A DNA stretch of 64,000 bases from Paenibacillus puerhi (GTDB lineage: Bacteria; Bacillota; Bacilli; Paenibacillales; NBRC-103111): NCBI RefSeq assembly GCF_009846885.1, contig NZ_WUWM01000003.1, forward strand, positions 124,001 to 188,000, given 5' to 3'. Made by a program: the position numbers and the translations under genes. Shown in pieces: positions 9,056 to 19,789 of the stretch (position 1 is its first letter; each line of letters opens with the position of its first letter). Under the pieces are notes generated by a model. The model was given only the letters and a program-made list of their open reading frames with translations. It searched no databases and was not told the origin of the DNA.

Positions 9056-10825
9056 TTACACCACATAGCCCTCCGCTCCAATAACCCTCGCCGCGATGCT
9101 TCGCCTGAGCGCTACTGCGTTGACCTCCTGCCTGCGGGTCAGCTTCTTCAAGAGCGAAAGCTGGGTGCGGAGCGAGTCGCCCTCCTCCATGGCGGCCAGC
9201 GATTCCCTGGCCCAGCGTTCGAGCTGCGCGAAGGTATCGTGGACGAACACGGTCGTCATCTCGGCGGCATGCCTTCCTCTTTCCTCGCCGGACGCGGCTA
9301 TCCGCTTTTTCGTCCGCAGCAGGGCGCTTTCCATCGCGTACACCGAGATCAGCATATCCGCCAGGCGGCTCAAAAGCTCTTGCTCCTCCTCCAGCTGCAG
9401 CTGATACTTCTGAACGGCCTGGGCCCCCGCCAGCAAAAATATCTTTTTCGCCATCGCGACCAGATGCGTCTCCTGCCCCAGCGCCCCTTCGAAGGACTGA
9501 GGCGGAATCAGCGACAGCAGCTCCGCCTGCAGCCCCATCGCCCTCTGCAGCAGCGGCAGCTCGCCCTTCATCGCGCGCTTGATCAACGTGCCCGGGATCA
9601 ACAGCCGGTTGATTTCATTCGTCCCTTCAAAAATCCGGTTAATTCTGGAGTCGCGATAGATGCGCTCGATCCGGTAGTCCCGGATATACCCGTACCCGCC
9701 ATGAATTTGGACGCCCTCGTCTGCGACGAAATCAAGCGTTTCCGACCCGAACACCTTGTTCACGGAGCATTCCAGCGCATATTCGGCGATCGCCTTGGCC
9801 GACGCATAGCCGTCATGACCAGCTCCGGGATTGACCTCGGACAACCCTTCGTCGAACAGACCGGCGGTGCGGTAGACCATGCTCTCCAGCACATAGGTGC
9901 GGATATTCATCTCGGCAAGCTTGCTGGCAATCAAGGGAAAGGAGGAGATTCGGCGTCCGAACTGCTCCCGTTCATTGGCATATCGGGCCGCGAAGCCGAG
10001 CGCGTCCTTGCAGCCCCCGACACAGCCCGCAGCCAGCTTGAACCTGCCGATGTTCAAGATATTGAATGCTATCAGATGCCCCTTGCCCGCCTCCCACAGC
10101 AGATTTTCGGCGGGCACTCGCACCTCCTCCAAAATAAGCGGACACGTCGAGGAGCCCTGGATGCCCATCTTCTCCTCCTCCGGCCCGATGCTGACCCCCT
10201 CCATCGTCCGCTCGACGATAAAGGTGCTGAACCCCTTGCCGTCCACCTTGGCATACACGATAAACAAATCCGCGAAGCCTGCATTGGTAATGAACTGCTT
10301 CGTGCCGTTCAGCGTATAGGAGGCGCCGTCCTCGGAGAGCTGCGCTGTTGTCCTCGCACCCAGCGCATCCGAGCCCGAGGCGGGCTCCGTCAGGCAGTAA
10401 GCGGCAATCCGCTCGCCGCTTGCAAGCGCCGGCAAATACTTGCGCTTCTGGTCCTCGCTGCCGAAGTAAACGATAGGCAGCGTGCCGATGCCGACATGCG
10501 CCCCGACGGTCAATGCGAACGACGAAGCCTTGGACAGCTTCTCCGTAATAAGCGTGGAGCCCAGCTTATCGAGGCCGAGTCCCCCGTACGCCTCCGGCAC
10601 ATCCGCCCCTAGCAGGCCCAGCTCGCCCGCCTTGCGAAGCAGCTTAACCGAAAGCTCATAGCTGAGCGCCTCAAGCTCTTCGTCATGAGGAGCTACCTCG
10701 CCCTCGATAAACTCCTCCGTCGTTCGGGCAATCATCCGGTGCTCTTCGCTGTAATCCTCCGGCGTGACGACGCCGTGAAAGTCGGCATCCTCCAGAATAA
10801 AGCTTCCCCCGATCGTTTTGCCCAT
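9056..10825 (-). CDS. fadE: Acyl-CoA dehydrogenase
   Basis: A 589-residue flavoenzyme that makes trans-2-enoyl-CoA and passes electrons to electron-transfer flavoprotein. It has the signature AYCLTEPASGSDALGARTTA, the glycine-rich GGYGYIRDYRIERIYRDSRI and FEGTNEINRLL. It is longer than short-chain enzymes (about 380 residues) because of a C-terminal helical extension, as in Bacillus FadE (YusJ). ATG with AGGAGAGG upstream. It lies 36 bases after the thiolase stop, and the partner EtfBA is encoded divergently at 17097-18933. Confidence 0.93.
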   Translation of the reverse strand: MGKTIGGSFILEDADFHGVVTPEDYSEEHRMIARTTEEFIEGEVAPHDEELEALSYELSVKLLRKAGELGLLGADVPEAYGGLGLDKLGSTLITEKLSKASSFALTVGAHVGIGTLPIVYFGSEDQKRKYLPALASGERIAAYCLTEPASGSDALGARTTAQLSEDGASYTLNGTKQFITNAGFADLFIVYAKVDGKGFSTFIVERTMEGVSIGPEEEKMGIQGSSTCPLILEEVRVPAENLLWEAGKGHLIAFNILNIGRFKLAAGCVGGCKDALGFAARYANEREQFGRRISSFPLIASKLAEMNIRTYVLESMVYRTAGLFDEGLSEVNPGAGHDGYASAKAIAEYALECSVNKVFGSETLDFVADEGVQIHGGYGYIRDYRIERIYRDSRINRIFEGTNEINRLLIPGTLIKRAMKGELPLLQRAMGLQAELLSLIPPQSFEGALGQETHLVAMAKKIFLLAGAQAVQKYQLQLEEEQELLSRLADMLISVYAMESALLRTKKRIAASGEERGRHAAEMTTVFVHDTFAQLERWARESLAAMEEGDSLRTQLSLLKKLTRRQEVNAVALRRSIAARVIGAEGYVV

Positions 10826-10861
10826 TCCTCATCCTCTCCTTTTGGCTAGTTGCCTACCCGC

Positions 10862-12046
10862 CTATCCGCCGTGAACCTCGAACACCCCGGCCGCGCCCAT
10901 CCCCCCGCCGATGCACATAGAGACGACCCCGATCCCGCCTCCCCGGCGGCGCAGCTCATGGATCAGCGTTGCAGTCAGCTTCGTTCCCGTGCAGCCGAGC
11001 GGGTGGCCGAGCGCTATCGCTCCTCCGTTGACATTCACCTTGGCTTCATCCAGCCCGAGCTCCCGGATAATAGACAAGCACTGCGAGGCGAACGCTTCAT
11101 TGATCTCGAACAGATCGATGTCAGCGACCGACAAGCCCGCCTGCCTCAGCGCTTTGGGGATCGCTTCCACCGGGCCGACTCCCATCATCTCCGGCTCGAC
11201 GCCGGCCAGCGCGAACGACCGGAACGTCGCCAGCGGCTTCAGACCGAGCGCCTGGGCCCGTTCCCCGCTCATCAGTACGGCGGCGGCGGCTCCGTCGCTC
11301 ATCTGCGATGAATTGCCCGCCGTTACCGTCCCTCCCAGCTTGAACGCCGGGCGCAGACGGCTTAGCACCTCGGCCGTCGTATCCGCGCGCACGCCCTCAT
11401 CCTGCTCCACAATCGAAGCACAGGCTTGCACGGCCCCATGCTCGTTCATCTGCTTCCACTCTGTATGCACCGGTACGATCTCGCTACGGAACCTCCCCTC
11501 CCGGATCGCAGCCGCCGCTTTCCGGTGCGAGCTTGCCGCGAAGCGGTCCTGCTCCTCGCGGGTGATGCCGTAGCGCAAGGCTACCTCTTCGGCCGTATGG
11601 CCCATGCCGATATAGACCTGAGGCATCGTTTCGACGATCCTCGGATGCGGCGATACCTTGAAGCCCGTCATCGGCACGTGGCTCATGCTCTCCACCCCGC
11701 CTGCGATCAGCACATCGGCCGCTCCGACCCGAATGCGTTCCGCCGCGAACGCGAGAGATTGCAGGCCCGACGCGCAGAACCGGTTGATCGTAAGCGCCGG
11801 CACAGCGACGGGGAAACCCGCATACAGCGACATGATCCGGGCGAAGTTCAAGCCCTGCTCGCCTTCGGGCATCGCACAGCCGATCAGGATATCCTCGACG
11901 TCCGCCTTACGCAGGCCGGGCGTCCGTTCGACGACGGCTTCCAGCACGGCCTTGCCGAGGTCCTCGGCCCGGGTCTGAGCGAAGCCGCCCTTCTTCGCCT
12001 TGCCGACCGGGGTCCGGACGATCGATACGATGACCGCTTGTTTCAT
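10862..12046 (-). CDS. fadA: Acetyl-CoA acyltransferase (3-ketoacyl-CoA thiolase)
   Basis: A 394-residue thiolase that cleaves 3-ketoacyl-CoA to acetyl-CoA and a shortened acyl-CoA. The nucleophile Cys91 is in [11 protein letters not shown], the general-base His in [14 protein letters not shown] and the second Cys in [12 protein letters not shown]. Length and motifs match Bacillus FadA (YusK). ATG with GAGGTGG upstream. It is encoded 110 bases after fadN; together they form the multifunctional part of the beta-oxidation cycle. Confidence 0.95.
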   Translation of the reverse strand: MKQAVIVSIVRTPVGKAKKGGFAQTRAEDLGKAVLEAVVERTPGLRKADVEDILIGCAMPEGEQGLNFARIMSLYAGFPVAVPALTINRFCASGLQSLAFAAERIRVGAADVLIAGGVESMSHVPMTGFKVSPHPRIVETMPQVYIGMGHTAEEVALRYGITREEQDRFAASSHRKAAAAIREGRFRSEIVPVHTEWKQMNEHGAVQACASIVEQDEGVRADTTAEVLSRLRPAFKLGGTVTAGNSSQMSDGAAAAVLMSGERAQALGLKPLATFRSFALAGVEPEMMGVGPVEAIPKALRQAGLSVADIDLFEINEAFASQCLSIIRELGLDEAKVNVNGGAIALGHPLGCTGTKLTATLIHELRRRGGGIGVVSMCIGGGMGAAGVFEVHGG

Positions 12047-12155
12047 AGTAAATCCACCTCGCTTCCGATTAGTCCGCTCAAGAAACCGGCCCGGCGCACT
12101 AGTCCGTATGAGCTCCCGTGCCGTTCAGTCGATATGGAGAAGCACGCCACGAGCC

Positions 12156-14564
12156 TCAGTTGCGGAGCGCCTTTCCCTTGGCCAGCATATGCTGCATCCG
12201 GGCTTGGGTCTTCGGTTCGCCGCACAAGCTGAGAAACGCTTCCCGCTCCAGATCGAGCAAATACTGCTCGCTCACGAGCGATCCGGCAGGCACGTCGCCT
12301 CCGGCCAGCACATGAGCAAGCTTGCCTGCGATCTTCAGGTCGTGATCGCTGATGTATCCCCCCCGCCTCATCGCATAAGCGCCTAGCTGAAGCACGGCCT
12401 TGCCTTCCGCGCCGACGACGCGTATCTTCTCCTCGGGGATCGGCTCGTAGCCGCCCTTCACGAGGCCGAGCACGGCGTTTTTAGCTTCGTAAATCCGGTG
12501 ATCCGAATTCATCACGACCCGGTCGCCCGGCTGGAAGAGGCCGAGTGCGAATGCCTCATGAGCGCTTGTCGACACCTTGGCCATGCCCACGGTCTCGAAG
12601 GCCAGATTGATGGCGGGCTGGATATCCGCCCCTGCCAAGCGGGCCGCCCCCCGGCTGCTGCGCAGCGCCAGCTCCTTGCAGCCGCCTCCTGCCGGGATCA
12701 GTCCGACGCCCGCCTCGACGAGTCCGTAGTACGTCTCGGCGGCGGCGACGATGCGATCGGCCGGCATGCAGGCCTCGACGCCTCCCCCCAGCGTCATCCG
12801 ATGCGGAGCCGCTACGACCGGCTTTTCAAAGCGCTTCAGCTGCAGCATGGTGTTCTGAAACAGACGAATAATATGATCGATTTCATCCCATTCCTCGTCC
12901 TGCGCTTCCATCAGCAGAAGCATCAGATTGGCGCCGACGCAGAAGTTCCGGCCCTGGTTAGCGATGACAAGACCTTCATAGCGACGGCGAACCTCATCCA
13001 GACTGCGCTGGATCATCGTCAGGATGTCAGCTCCGATGGCATTGCTCGGCGAATGAAACTCCAGGCACGCCACCCCGTCTCCCAAATCGAGCAGACTCGC
13101 TCCGGGATTCGACAGAACCACTTGCTTGCGCTCCTTCAACGCAGCAAGCGAGATGTGCCCCGGCTCCTCCTCCGCCTGCTTGTATGCTCCCCCGCTCACG
13201 TAGAACGTCTGGCCCTCTTGCTTGCGATAGAACGAGGTATGGCCTTCGGCGATCCATTCCTTCACCCATGCCGGAACGTCCGTCCCCTCCGCTTCCATCC
13301 GCTGTACGGAACGAACCAGCCCTATCGCATCCCACAGCTCGAACGGCCCCAGCTCCCAATTAAAGCCCCACTTCATCGCATCGTCGATCTCGCGGATCGT
13401 ATCCGCGATCTCTCCGAGCTTATCGGCGGCGTACACAAGCACCGGCTTGAGTACACGCCAGGCAAAGTCCGAATACCGGTCGCCTGCCGACAGGAGCGCC
13501 TTGGTCTTTTCCCCCGCACCCTTCGCAAGCTTTGCCGCCTCCAGAGAAGCAGAGCCGGGCTTCCGGGCCGTTTCGTACTGCATCGTGTTCAGATTCAGCG
13601 CCCATATTTCGCTGCCGCCCGCGCCCTTCTTCTTCAGGTAAAAGCCTTGGCCCGACTTTTCGCCGAGCCAGCCTCTCGCCACCAGATCGTCCAGCACCCG
13701 GGGCAGCCTGAACCTCTCGCGCTCCGCCTCATCCTCCATATGGTCAGCCACATTGCCCGCAACATGCAGGAAGGTATCCAGACCGACCAGATCCAATGTG
13801 CGAAACGTCGCGCTTCGAGGGCGTCCCATGGCGGGACCTGTGATCGCATCGGCCTCTTCTACGGTAAGGCCCTGGGCCTGCATTTCCTGCAGCGTAACAA
13901 GCAGCCCGTACGTGCCGATCCGGTTGGCAATAAAGTTGGGCGTATCCTTGGCAAGCACGACTCCCTTCCCGAGCCGGCGCTCGCAGAATTGCTTCATTCG
14001 GGCGATGACTGCCGCGTCGGTCAGCTTGCCGGGCACTAGCTCCAGCAGCTTCATATATCGTGGAGGATTGAAAAAATGAGTGCCGAGAAAGTGGCTCTTG
14101 AACGCCTCGCTGCAATGCTCCGACATCGCATCAATGGAGAGGCCGGACGTGTTGGAGCTCACAATGATGCCGGGCACCCAGTACTCCTCGAGCCTAGAGA
14201 GCAGCTGTCTTTTCACTTCCAGCTTCTCGACGATCACCTCGATGACCCAGTCCGTTTCGGAGATCAGAGGGAGATGATCGTCCAGATTGCCCGGCGTGAT
14301 CCTTTGGGCGAAGGCCTCGTCATAGAAAGGCGAGGGCTTCGCCTTCTTCATGGACTCGACCGCTTGGACGGCAAGCCGGTTGCGGACGGAGGGGTGCTGC
14401 AGAGAGAAGCCCCGGGCCGTCTCGTCTGCTGCAAGCTGATCGGGAACCCTATCCAGCAGCAGACAGGGTATCCCAGCGTTAGCCAGATGAGCTGCAATGC
14501 CTGCGCCCATGACACCGGCGCCGATGACGGCAGCTTTGCGAATTTGCCTTTGTCCATCCATCAT
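12156..14564 (-). CDS. fadN: 3-hydroxyacyl-CoA dehydrogenase / enoyl-CoA hydratase
   Basis: An 802-residue bifunctional enzyme. The N-terminal NAD-binding domain begins with AAVIGAGVMGAGIAAHLANA, followed by the dehydrogenase signature FFNPPRYMKLLELV and a C-terminal dehydrogenase domain. The enoyl-CoA hydratase domain comes last, with LGGGVEACMPADRIVAAAETYYGLVE. This order, opposite to proteobacterial FadB, is that of Bacillus FadN (YusL). The frame is open to 14804, but the extension overlaps fadF. The ATG at 14564 has GGAGG eight bases upstream and lies five bases after the fadF stop. Confidence 0.94.
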   Translation of the reverse strand: MMDGQRQIRKAAVIGAGVMGAGIAAHLANAGIPCLLLDRVPDQLAADETARGFSLQHPSVRNRLAVQAVESMKKAKPSPFYDEAFAQRITPGNLDDHLPLISETDWVIEVIVEKLEVKRQLLSRLEEYWVPGIIVSSNTSGLSIDAMSEHCSEAFKSHFLGTHFFNPPRYMKLLELVPGKLTDAAVIARMKQFCERRLGKGVVLAKDTPNFIANRIGTYGLLVTLQEMQAQGLTVEEADAITGPAMGRPRSATFRTLDLVGLDTFLHVAGNVADHMEDEAERERFRLPRVLDDLVARGWLGEKSGQGFYLKKKGAGGSEIWALNLNTMQYETARKPGSASLEAAKLAKGAGEKTKALLSAGDRYSDFAWRVLKPVLVYAADKLGEIADTIREIDDAMKWGFNWELGPFELWDAIGLVRSVQRMEAEGTDVPAWVKEWIAEGHTSFYRKQEGQTFYVSGGAYKQAEEEPGHISLAALKERKQVVLSNPGASLLDLGDGVACLEFHSPSNAIGADILTMIQRSLDEVRRRYEGLVIANQGRNFCVGANLMLLLMEAQDEEWDEIDHIIRLFQNTMLQLKRFEKPVVAAPHRMTLGGGVEACMPADRIVAAAETYYGLVEAGVGLIPAGGGCKELALRSSRGAARLAGADIQPAINLAFETVGMAKVSTSAHEAFALGLFQPGDRVVMNSDHRIYEAKNAVLGLVKGGYEPIPEEKIRVVGAEGKAVLQLGAYAMRRGGYISDHDLKIAGKLAHVLAGGDVPAGSLVSEQYLLDLEREAFLSLCGEPKTQARMQHMLAKGKALRN

Positions 14565-14569
14565 CTTCC

Positions 14570-16774
14570 TTACCTCCCCTTTCCGAATACGGACTGCTCC
14601 AGCAGCTCCGCGATATCTCGCGCCTGAACGCGCTCCTGAACCTCCTTCTGCTTCGTTCCGTCCTCCAGCATCGTCAGACAGTACGGACAGGCGCTGCTGA
14701 TGACCGTCGGTTCTGTCGCCAGCGCCTGCTCGGTACGCGCGACATTGATGCGCTTGACCCCGGCCTCCTCCATCCACATCATGCCTCCCCCCGCGCCGCA
14801 GCACATCGCATTGTCCCGGGATCGCTCCATTTCCACCAGCTCCACGCCCGGTATGGCCCGCAGCACATCGCGGGGCTGGTCATACACACCGTTGTACCGT
14901 CCGAGGTAGCAGGAATCATGGTACGTGATGCGTTCGCTCACGCGATGCCGGGGCTTCAGCCGTCCTTCCCGAATAAGCCGGTCCAGCAGCTCGCTATGAT
15001 GCAGGACCTCCACCCCCTCCATCCCGAAGTCCGGATATTCATGCTTGAGCGTATTGTACGTATGCGGACAGGCCGTCACGATCCGCTTGACGCCGTAGCG
15101 TTCGAACGCCGCTATGTTATCCGCGCACAGCTGCTGGAACAGCAGCTCGTTGCCCAGTCTGCGCGGCGTATCGCCCGAAGCTTTCTCCTCGCTGCCGAGA
15201 ATGGCGAAGCTGACGCCGGCCTCGCCCAGCAGCCGGACGAAGGCTCGGGATACTTTGCGGCTCCTCAAATCATAGGAGCCCATCGAGCCGACGAAGAACA
15301 AGTAGTCGAAGTCCGGGTTCTCCCGGACCGTCGGCACGGGTATGCCGCCGAGCTCCGCTGTCCAGCGGCTCCGTTCGCTGCGGCTGATCCCCCAAGGGTT
15401 GCCTTGCCGCTCGATATTCTGAAGCGCCCGCTGCGCTTCATGCGGCATGCTGCCCTGCATCAGCACCAGATGACGGCGCAGATCGATGATCTTGTCGACA
15501 TGCTCGTTCCCGACCGGGCATTGCTCCTCGCAGCTGCGGCAAGTCGTGCAGGACCAGATCTCTTCTTCGGTGATGACGCCGCCGATCAGCTGAACCTGTT
15601 CGACGGCTGTGCCGTCCGAAGCGGGCTGCCAGGCCGCTTCCTGCCAGTTCATTGTGGGGCCTATGTCCGTTATGGTAGCGAAGGGCGGCGGGGACGAGGC
15701 TTCTTCCGTGGACTTAGCCGAGGATAGGTGCGCCGAAGGGGATGCAGAGGATAATGCGAGTGCGTGCATCTGATGAATTTTCGGAGGCGAATGAGGGAGA
15801 AAGCCGGGCACCCACGGAGATTTGGACGTTATCGCCGCCCCCTTTTCCAGCAAATGGTCACGGAGCTTGGAGATCAGATGCATCGGCGAAAGCGCCTTGC
15901 CCGTCCCCGAGGCGGGACATGCATTCGTACATCGTCCGCACTCGACGCAGGCGTAGAAATCGAGCATTTGCTTCTGCGTAAAGTCCTCTATGCGACCCGC
16001 TCCGAACGATTCTGCCGTTTCATCCTCCAGATCGAGCTTCCTCAGCCGTCCCGCCGGTTCCTTGCGCCTCAGCCAAAGGTTAATCGGCGCCGTGATGATA
16101 TGAAAATGCTTGGACTGAGGCACATAGACGAGAAAGGCAAGCAGAATCAGCAGATGCGCCCACCATGCCGCATAGAAGGCGACCGCGGCGATGCCGCCGG
16201 ACATGAAGGTCCCGAACCCGCCGGCGAGCACTGAGGAGATGGGAGCGTAGCGGCTTGCGGGGAGCCCCAGCCACAGCCGCTCGAAGCCCAGAGACAGCAG
16301 CACGGACAGCATAAGTAAGAAGATGAACCAGACGACGATACTAGGCTTCCAGCCTCTTTTCAATCTCGGCAGCTTCTCGCCATAACGGCGGTAGGTCGCA
16401 TACGCCATCGCCGCCAGCACGAGCAGCACAGTTATTTCCTGAAGAAAGCCGAAGGTCTCGTAGGCGGGGATGGGAAGCGGACGCCCGCCTGTCAGTCCCT
16501 TGACGATCAAGTCTGCGGCACCGAGCTGCAGCAGGATGAATCCGTAGAAGATGACCGCATGCATCACCCCGCTGCGCTTATCCTTCAGCAGCTTCGTCTG
16601 TCCGAATACTTCGGCTAAAAAGGACGCAAGCCTTTCTTCATGGCGTCGCTTGAAGTCCGCCGGCGCCCCCAGCTTCATATACAAGTAGCGGTGAACCACA
16701 GCTTTCCCGAACAAATAAACTCCGTATCCGGTTACACCCGCGAACAGAAGCGCATGAAAAAGCGACAGGTTCAT
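14570..16774 (-). CDS. fadF: FadF-like membrane Fe-S oxidoreductase
   Basis: A 734-residue protein thought to return electrons from acyl-CoA dehydrogenase/ETF to the quinone pool. The first 240 residues hold about six membrane helices of a NarI-like type. Then come two cluster motifs, CVECGRCTNACP (Cys276-286) and CTTCRSCEEQCPVG, and two CCG-type cysteine-rich segments (TACPHTYNTLKHEYP and AMCCGAGGGMMW). A Ser/Ala/Pro-rich linker separates the two Fe-S motifs. It is first in the leftward operon, with GGGAGGGATGG before the ATG, and is divergent from etfBA. Confidence 0.92.
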   Translation of the reverse strand: MNLSLFHALLFAGVTGYGVYLFGKAVVHRYLYMKLGAPADFKRRHEERLASFLAEVFGQTKLLKDKRSGVMHAVIFYGFILLQLGAADLIVKGLTGGRPLPIPAYETFGFLQEITVLLVLAAMAYATYRRYGEKLPRLKRGWKPSIVVWFIFLLMLSVLLSLGFERLWLGLPASRYAPISSVLAGGFGTFMSGGIAAVAFYAAWWAHLLILLAFLVYVPQSKHFHIITAPINLWLRRKEPAGRLRKLDLEDETAESFGAGRIEDFTQKQMLDFYACVECGRCTNACPASGTGKALSPMHLISKLRDHLLEKGAAITSKSPWVPGFLPHSPPKIHQMHALALSSASPSAHLSSAKSTEEASSPPPFATITDIGPTMNWQEAAWQPASDGTAVEQVQLIGGVITEEEIWSCTTCRSCEEQCPVGNEHVDKIIDLRRHLVLMQGSMPHEAQRALQNIERQGNPWGISRSERSRWTAELGGIPVPTVRENPDFDYLFFVGSMGSYDLRSRKVSRAFVRLLGEAGVSFAILGSEEKASGDTPRRLGNELLFQQLCADNIAAFERYGVKRIVTACPHTYNTLKHEYPDFGMEGVEVLHHSELLDRLIREGRLKPRHRVSERITYHDSCYLGRYNGVYDQPRDVLRAIPGVELVEMERSRDNAMCCGAGGGMMWMEEAGVKRINVARTEQALATEPTVISSACPYCLTMLEDGTKQKEVQERVQARDIAELLEQSVFGKGR

Positions 16775-17096
16775 GGCTCCATCCCTCCTTCCTTTACGCT
16801 TGCATCACGATCGATAAGCGTACGCTTGCGTTCGTGCTGTACCCGCGCGAGCGCCCGCAACAAACACACATAAAATGAGAAACAGCGCAATAGGTTGGCA
16901 TTAAGGCACCGCGGAGCGCAATGAAGCGGTTACGCCATCGGTACGATTCATTTATATTTCGGAAGTACGAAAGATATCCTTACTTCATTGCCAGCGTCGC
17001 AAGTATTCGTTGGCCGCTAGGGTCCCATGCCGGGATGCCGATGGGTAGACTTGCTGCACAGCGTCAGGAAAGTTATTCGCAAGGGAGGCCATAGAG
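16775..17096. promoter_or_regulatory. Divergent promoter region between fadF and etfB
   Basis: These 322 bases must hold the leftward fadF operon promoter and the rightward etfBA promoter. I looked for a Bacillus FadR-type box (TGAATGA...TCATTCA) and found no convincing copy. Only a half-site-like ATTCATT at 16947-16953 and the direct repeat GTACGA at 16941 and 16965 stand out. No additional gene is visible. Confidence 0.4.
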
Positions 17097-17861
17097 ATGA
17101 ACATCATCGTACTGGCGAAGCAAACCTTGGATACCGAGGAAAGGATACTCATCAAGGACGGCAAGGTGGCGGAGGACGGCGCCAAGTTTATTCTTAACCC
17201 GTACGACGAGTATGCCGTGGAGGAGGCGATCCGGCAGAAGGAGAAGAACGGAGGTCGCATCACCGTCCTGTCTGTCGGACCGGAGCGCAGCGCGGAAGCT
17301 CTGCGGACAGCGCTCGCGATGGGGGCAGACGAGGCGGCACTCATCTCGGATGAAGGGCTTACGGACGAATACGGCGTATCCCTCGCGCTGGCCGCTTATG
17401 TGAGGCAGCATGGCTGCGATCTGCTGCTGGGCGGGAGCTTCTCCGTCGACAACGGCGCGGGTCAGGTTGCTGTGAGGGTGGCCGGGCTGCTCGGCATTCC
17501 TCATACGTCCTCCATCACTCGTCTGGAGATCGACGGCGGCCGGGCCGTCGTCCTGCGCGACGCCGAAGGGGACAGCGAGACAGTCGAGGTCGTTCTGCCG
17601 GCTTTATTCACCGCCCAGCAAGGTCTGAATGACCCTCGCTATCCGTCGCTGCCGGGCATCATGAAGGCCAAGAAGAAGCCCTTCCGCTGCTTGCAGCTGG
17701 CAGATCTCGGCCTCAGCGAAGCGGATGTCGCTCCCCGGACGGAAAGAACCTCGCTCTCCCTTCCGCCGGATCGTCCCGCCGGCAGACGTCTATCCGGCGA
17801 GCCGAAGCAGCAAGCGGCGCAGCTGGTCCGGCTGCTGCAGACCGAGGGGAAGCTATGGTGA
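17097..17861 (+). CDS. etfB: Electron transfer flavoprotein, beta subunit
   Basis: A 254-residue subunit that, with EtfA, accepts electrons from acyl-CoA dehydrogenase. The AMP-binding ETF-beta fold is recognisable from MNIIVLAKQTLDTE, NPYDEYAVEEAIR, GADEAALISDEG and the signature VVLPALFTAQQGLNDPRYPSLPGIMKAKKKP. ATG with GGGAGG upstream. It is co-transcribed with etfA, whose start lies 70 bases further on, and is divergent from fadF. Confidence 0.94.
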   Translation: MNIIVLAKQTLDTEERILIKDGKVAEDGAKFILNPYDEYAVEEAIRQKEKNGGRITVLSVGPERSAEALRTALAMGADEAALISDEGLTDEYGVSLALAAYVRQHGCDLLLGGSFSVDNGAGQVAVRVAGLLGIPHTSSITRLEIDGGRAVVLRDAEGDSETVEVVLPALFTAQQGLNDPRYPSLPGIMKAKKKPFRCLQLADLGLSEADVAPRTERTSLSLPPDRPAGRRLSGEPKQQAAQLVRLLQTEGKLW

Positions 17862-17931
17862 ATGGCTAGCGCGCGTCCATCGGGATCGCATTACTTTGAA
17901 TTATGCACGCGCAGGAAGGGAGGAGTTCCAT

Positions 17932-18933
17932 GTGGGACGTACGTATTTGGTCATAGGGGAAATTCGGGGAGGCAAGCTCCGTCAGACGACAAAAGAGATC
18001 ATCGGGGCGGCTCGACTGGCCAAGGAGGATGGAGACCGGATCGTCGCCGTATTGCTCGGCTATGAGGTGAACGCCTTTGCTGCCGAGGCGGCCCGCTTAG
18101 GGGTGGATCAGGTAGTGGTGGCCGATCGCCCGGCGCTTGCGCATTATAACCCCGAAACTTACATACCCGTGCTGACCTCCATCCTTCAGGAGACCGCGCC
18201 CTATGCGGTCTTCTTCGGCCACACGGCGGCAGGCCGCGACTTGGCGCCTCAAGCGGCGGCACTGCTCGGGGCGGGGCAGGTCTCGGACGTCATATCACTC
18301 GAAAAGGACGGAGGGGACCTGCTCTTTACCCGCCCCCTGTACGCGGGCAAGGCATTTGAGAAAAAAAGATTTCTGCATGGGCCGCTTATCGTAACCTTCC
18401 GGCCCAATAATATTCCCGGTGCCGAACCGATAGACGGCGACGGGGCGGAAATTGTCGAGGCGACATGGACTGCGCCGGATCCGGCTTCGTCCTCCGATGG
18501 GAGCGCTCTTCGCTCCATCGTCAAGTCCGTCGTCCGGAACGCCTCGGACAGGATCGATCTGACCGAGGCCCGCATCGTCGTCTCCGGCGGGCGCGGCGTC
18601 AAAAGCGCAGAAGGCTTCGCGCCGTTGCGGGAGCTCGCCGCGCTGTTGAATGCAGCCGTAGGCGCATCGCGCGGCGCTTGCGATGCGGGCTACTGCGACT
18701 ATGCGCTGCAGATCGGACAGACCGGCAAGGTCGTCACGCCGGAGCTGTACATCGCCTGCGGCATCAGCGGGGCAATCCAGCATCTGGCCGGGATGAGCCA
18801 ATCCCGGATAATCATCGCCATCAACAAGGATCCCGAGGCGCCGATCTTCCAGGTCGCCGACTTCGGGATCGTCGGCGACCTGTTCGAGATCGTGCCGCTG
18901 TTGACGGAGGAGCTGCGGGAAGCTTTGGCATAA
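17932..18933 (+). CDS. etfA: Electron transfer flavoprotein, alpha subunit
   Basis: A 333-residue FAD-binding subunit. The N-terminal ETF fold ([24 protein letters not shown]) is followed by the FAD-binding C-terminal domain with [24 protein letters not shown] and [21 protein letters not shown]. The start is the GTG at 17932 with AGGAG six bases upstream. The ATG two bases earlier is out of frame and stops quickly, and the frame open back to 17725 runs antiparallel to sense within etfB. Length is normal for EtfA. Confidence 0.93.
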   Translation: MGRTYLVIGEIRGGKLRQTTKEIIGAARLAKEDGDRIVAVLLGYEVNAFAAEAARLGVDQVVVADRPALAHYNPETYIPVLTSILQETAPYAVFFGHTAAGRDLAPQAAALLGAGQVSDVISLEKDGGDLLFTRPLYAGKAFEKKRFLHGPLIVTFRPNNIPGAEPIDGDGAEIVEATWTAPDPASSSDGSALRSIVKSVVRNASDRIDLTEARIVVSGGRGVKSAEGFAPLRELAALLNAAVGASRGACDAGYCDYALQIGQTGKVVTPELYIACGISGAIQHLAGMSQSRIIIAINKDPEAPIFQVADFGIVGDLFEIVPLLTEELREALA

Positions 18934-18995
18934 TACGTGCACGCGCTCTAACCAAACCCCTCTAAAGCGGCGAAACTGTACTAGTGGATAGACGA

Positions 18996-19043
18996 AAAAC
19001 CCGCCTGGACTAGCGCGAAATCACGCTAGTCCAGGCGGGTTTT
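18996..19043 (+). terminator. Strong bidirectional terminator between etfA and tal
   Basis: A perfect 20-bp inverted repeat (18996-19015 with 19024-19043, loop of 8) with A-rich sequence on the left and T-rich on the right. It serves etfA on the plus strand and can also end the leftward tal transcript, whose stop is at 19100. Confidence 0.93.
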
Positions 19044-19099
19044 CTTTTCCGGAAGTCCGGACCGTCAGCCGGCCCGCCCTCCATTCTGTTTAATTGGGA

Positions 19100-19756
19100 T
19101 TAGAACGAGCTCAGCTTGGCCGATTCCCAATCCGCCAGGAAGCGCTCGATACCGCTATCCGTCAGCGGGTGCTTGATCATCGACTCGATGACCTTGTATG
19201 GAACAGTCGCGATATGCGAACCATGCAGAGCCGCTTCGATCACGTGAGCGGAGTGGCGCACGCTAGCGGAAATAATTTCGGACTCGATGTTATGCGTTTG
19301 GAAAATTTGCGCGATTTCCTTGATCAGGTTCAGGCCGATCTGGTTAATATCGTCCAAACGTCCGATGAACGGAGATACGTAGGTTGCGCCAGCACGTGCA
19401 GCCAGCAGCGCTTGCGTCGAGCTGAAGATCAGCGTAACGTTCGTTTTGATGCCGAGCTCGCTGAAAATTTTCGTAGCCTTAAGACCGTCAGCGGTCATAG
19501 GCAGCTTGATGACGACGCCTTCGCCGAGCTTCGCCAGCTTCTTGCCTTGCTCGACCATTTCGTCAGCCTTCAGGGAAATAACTTCGGCACTAATCGGCAG
19601 GTTGCCGACGATGGAGATGATTTCCTTTACCGTTTCGAAGAAGTCGCGCCCTTCTTTAGCGATCAGCGACGGGTTCGTCGTTACGCCTGCAATAACGCCC
19701 AGCTCGTGAGCCTTGCGAATTTCTTCCACATTTGCCGTATCGATAAACAGTTTCAT
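19100..19756 (-). CDS. tal: Transaldolase (short TalC/FSA-like type)
   Basis: A 218-residue Schiff-base aldolase of the pentose phosphate pathway, moving a dihydroxyacetone unit between sugar phosphates. Features are [27 protein letters not shown] and the Schiff-base Lys84 in VVIKLPMT. It is the short form found in Bacillus (YwjH), not the 320-residue form. The ATG at 19756 (MKLFID) is preferred; a TTG two codons earlier is also possible. It lies 30 bases after tkt, so the two form one non-oxidative pentose-phosphate operon. Confidence 0.93.
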   Translation of the reverse strand: MKLFIDTANVEEIRKAHELGVIAGVTTNPSLIAKEGRDFFETVKEIISIVGNLPISAEVISLKADEMVEQGKKLAKLGEGVVIKLPMTADGLKATKIFSELGIKTNVTLIFSSTQALLAARAGATYVSPFIGRLDDINQIGLNLIKEIAQIFQTHNIESEIISASVRHSAHVIEAALHGSHIATVPYKVIESMIKHPLTDSGIERFLADWESAKLSSF

Positions 19757-19789
19757 AGTCAATCCCTGCCTTTTCTTTGTTTGGTTGGA

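Noticed and set aside
8981-10612. Long plus-strand frame of 543 codons
   Set aside because: It is antisense to fadE, rich in Arg, Gln and His as typical of GC-rich shadow frames, and has no recognisable domain.
12498-14039. Long plus-strand frame of 513 codons
   Set aside because: Antisense shadow of fadN, with the same biased composition.
16775-17096. FadR operator in the fadF-etfB gap
   Set aside because: No sequence close to the Bacillus FadR palindrome was found; only isolated half-site-like bases.
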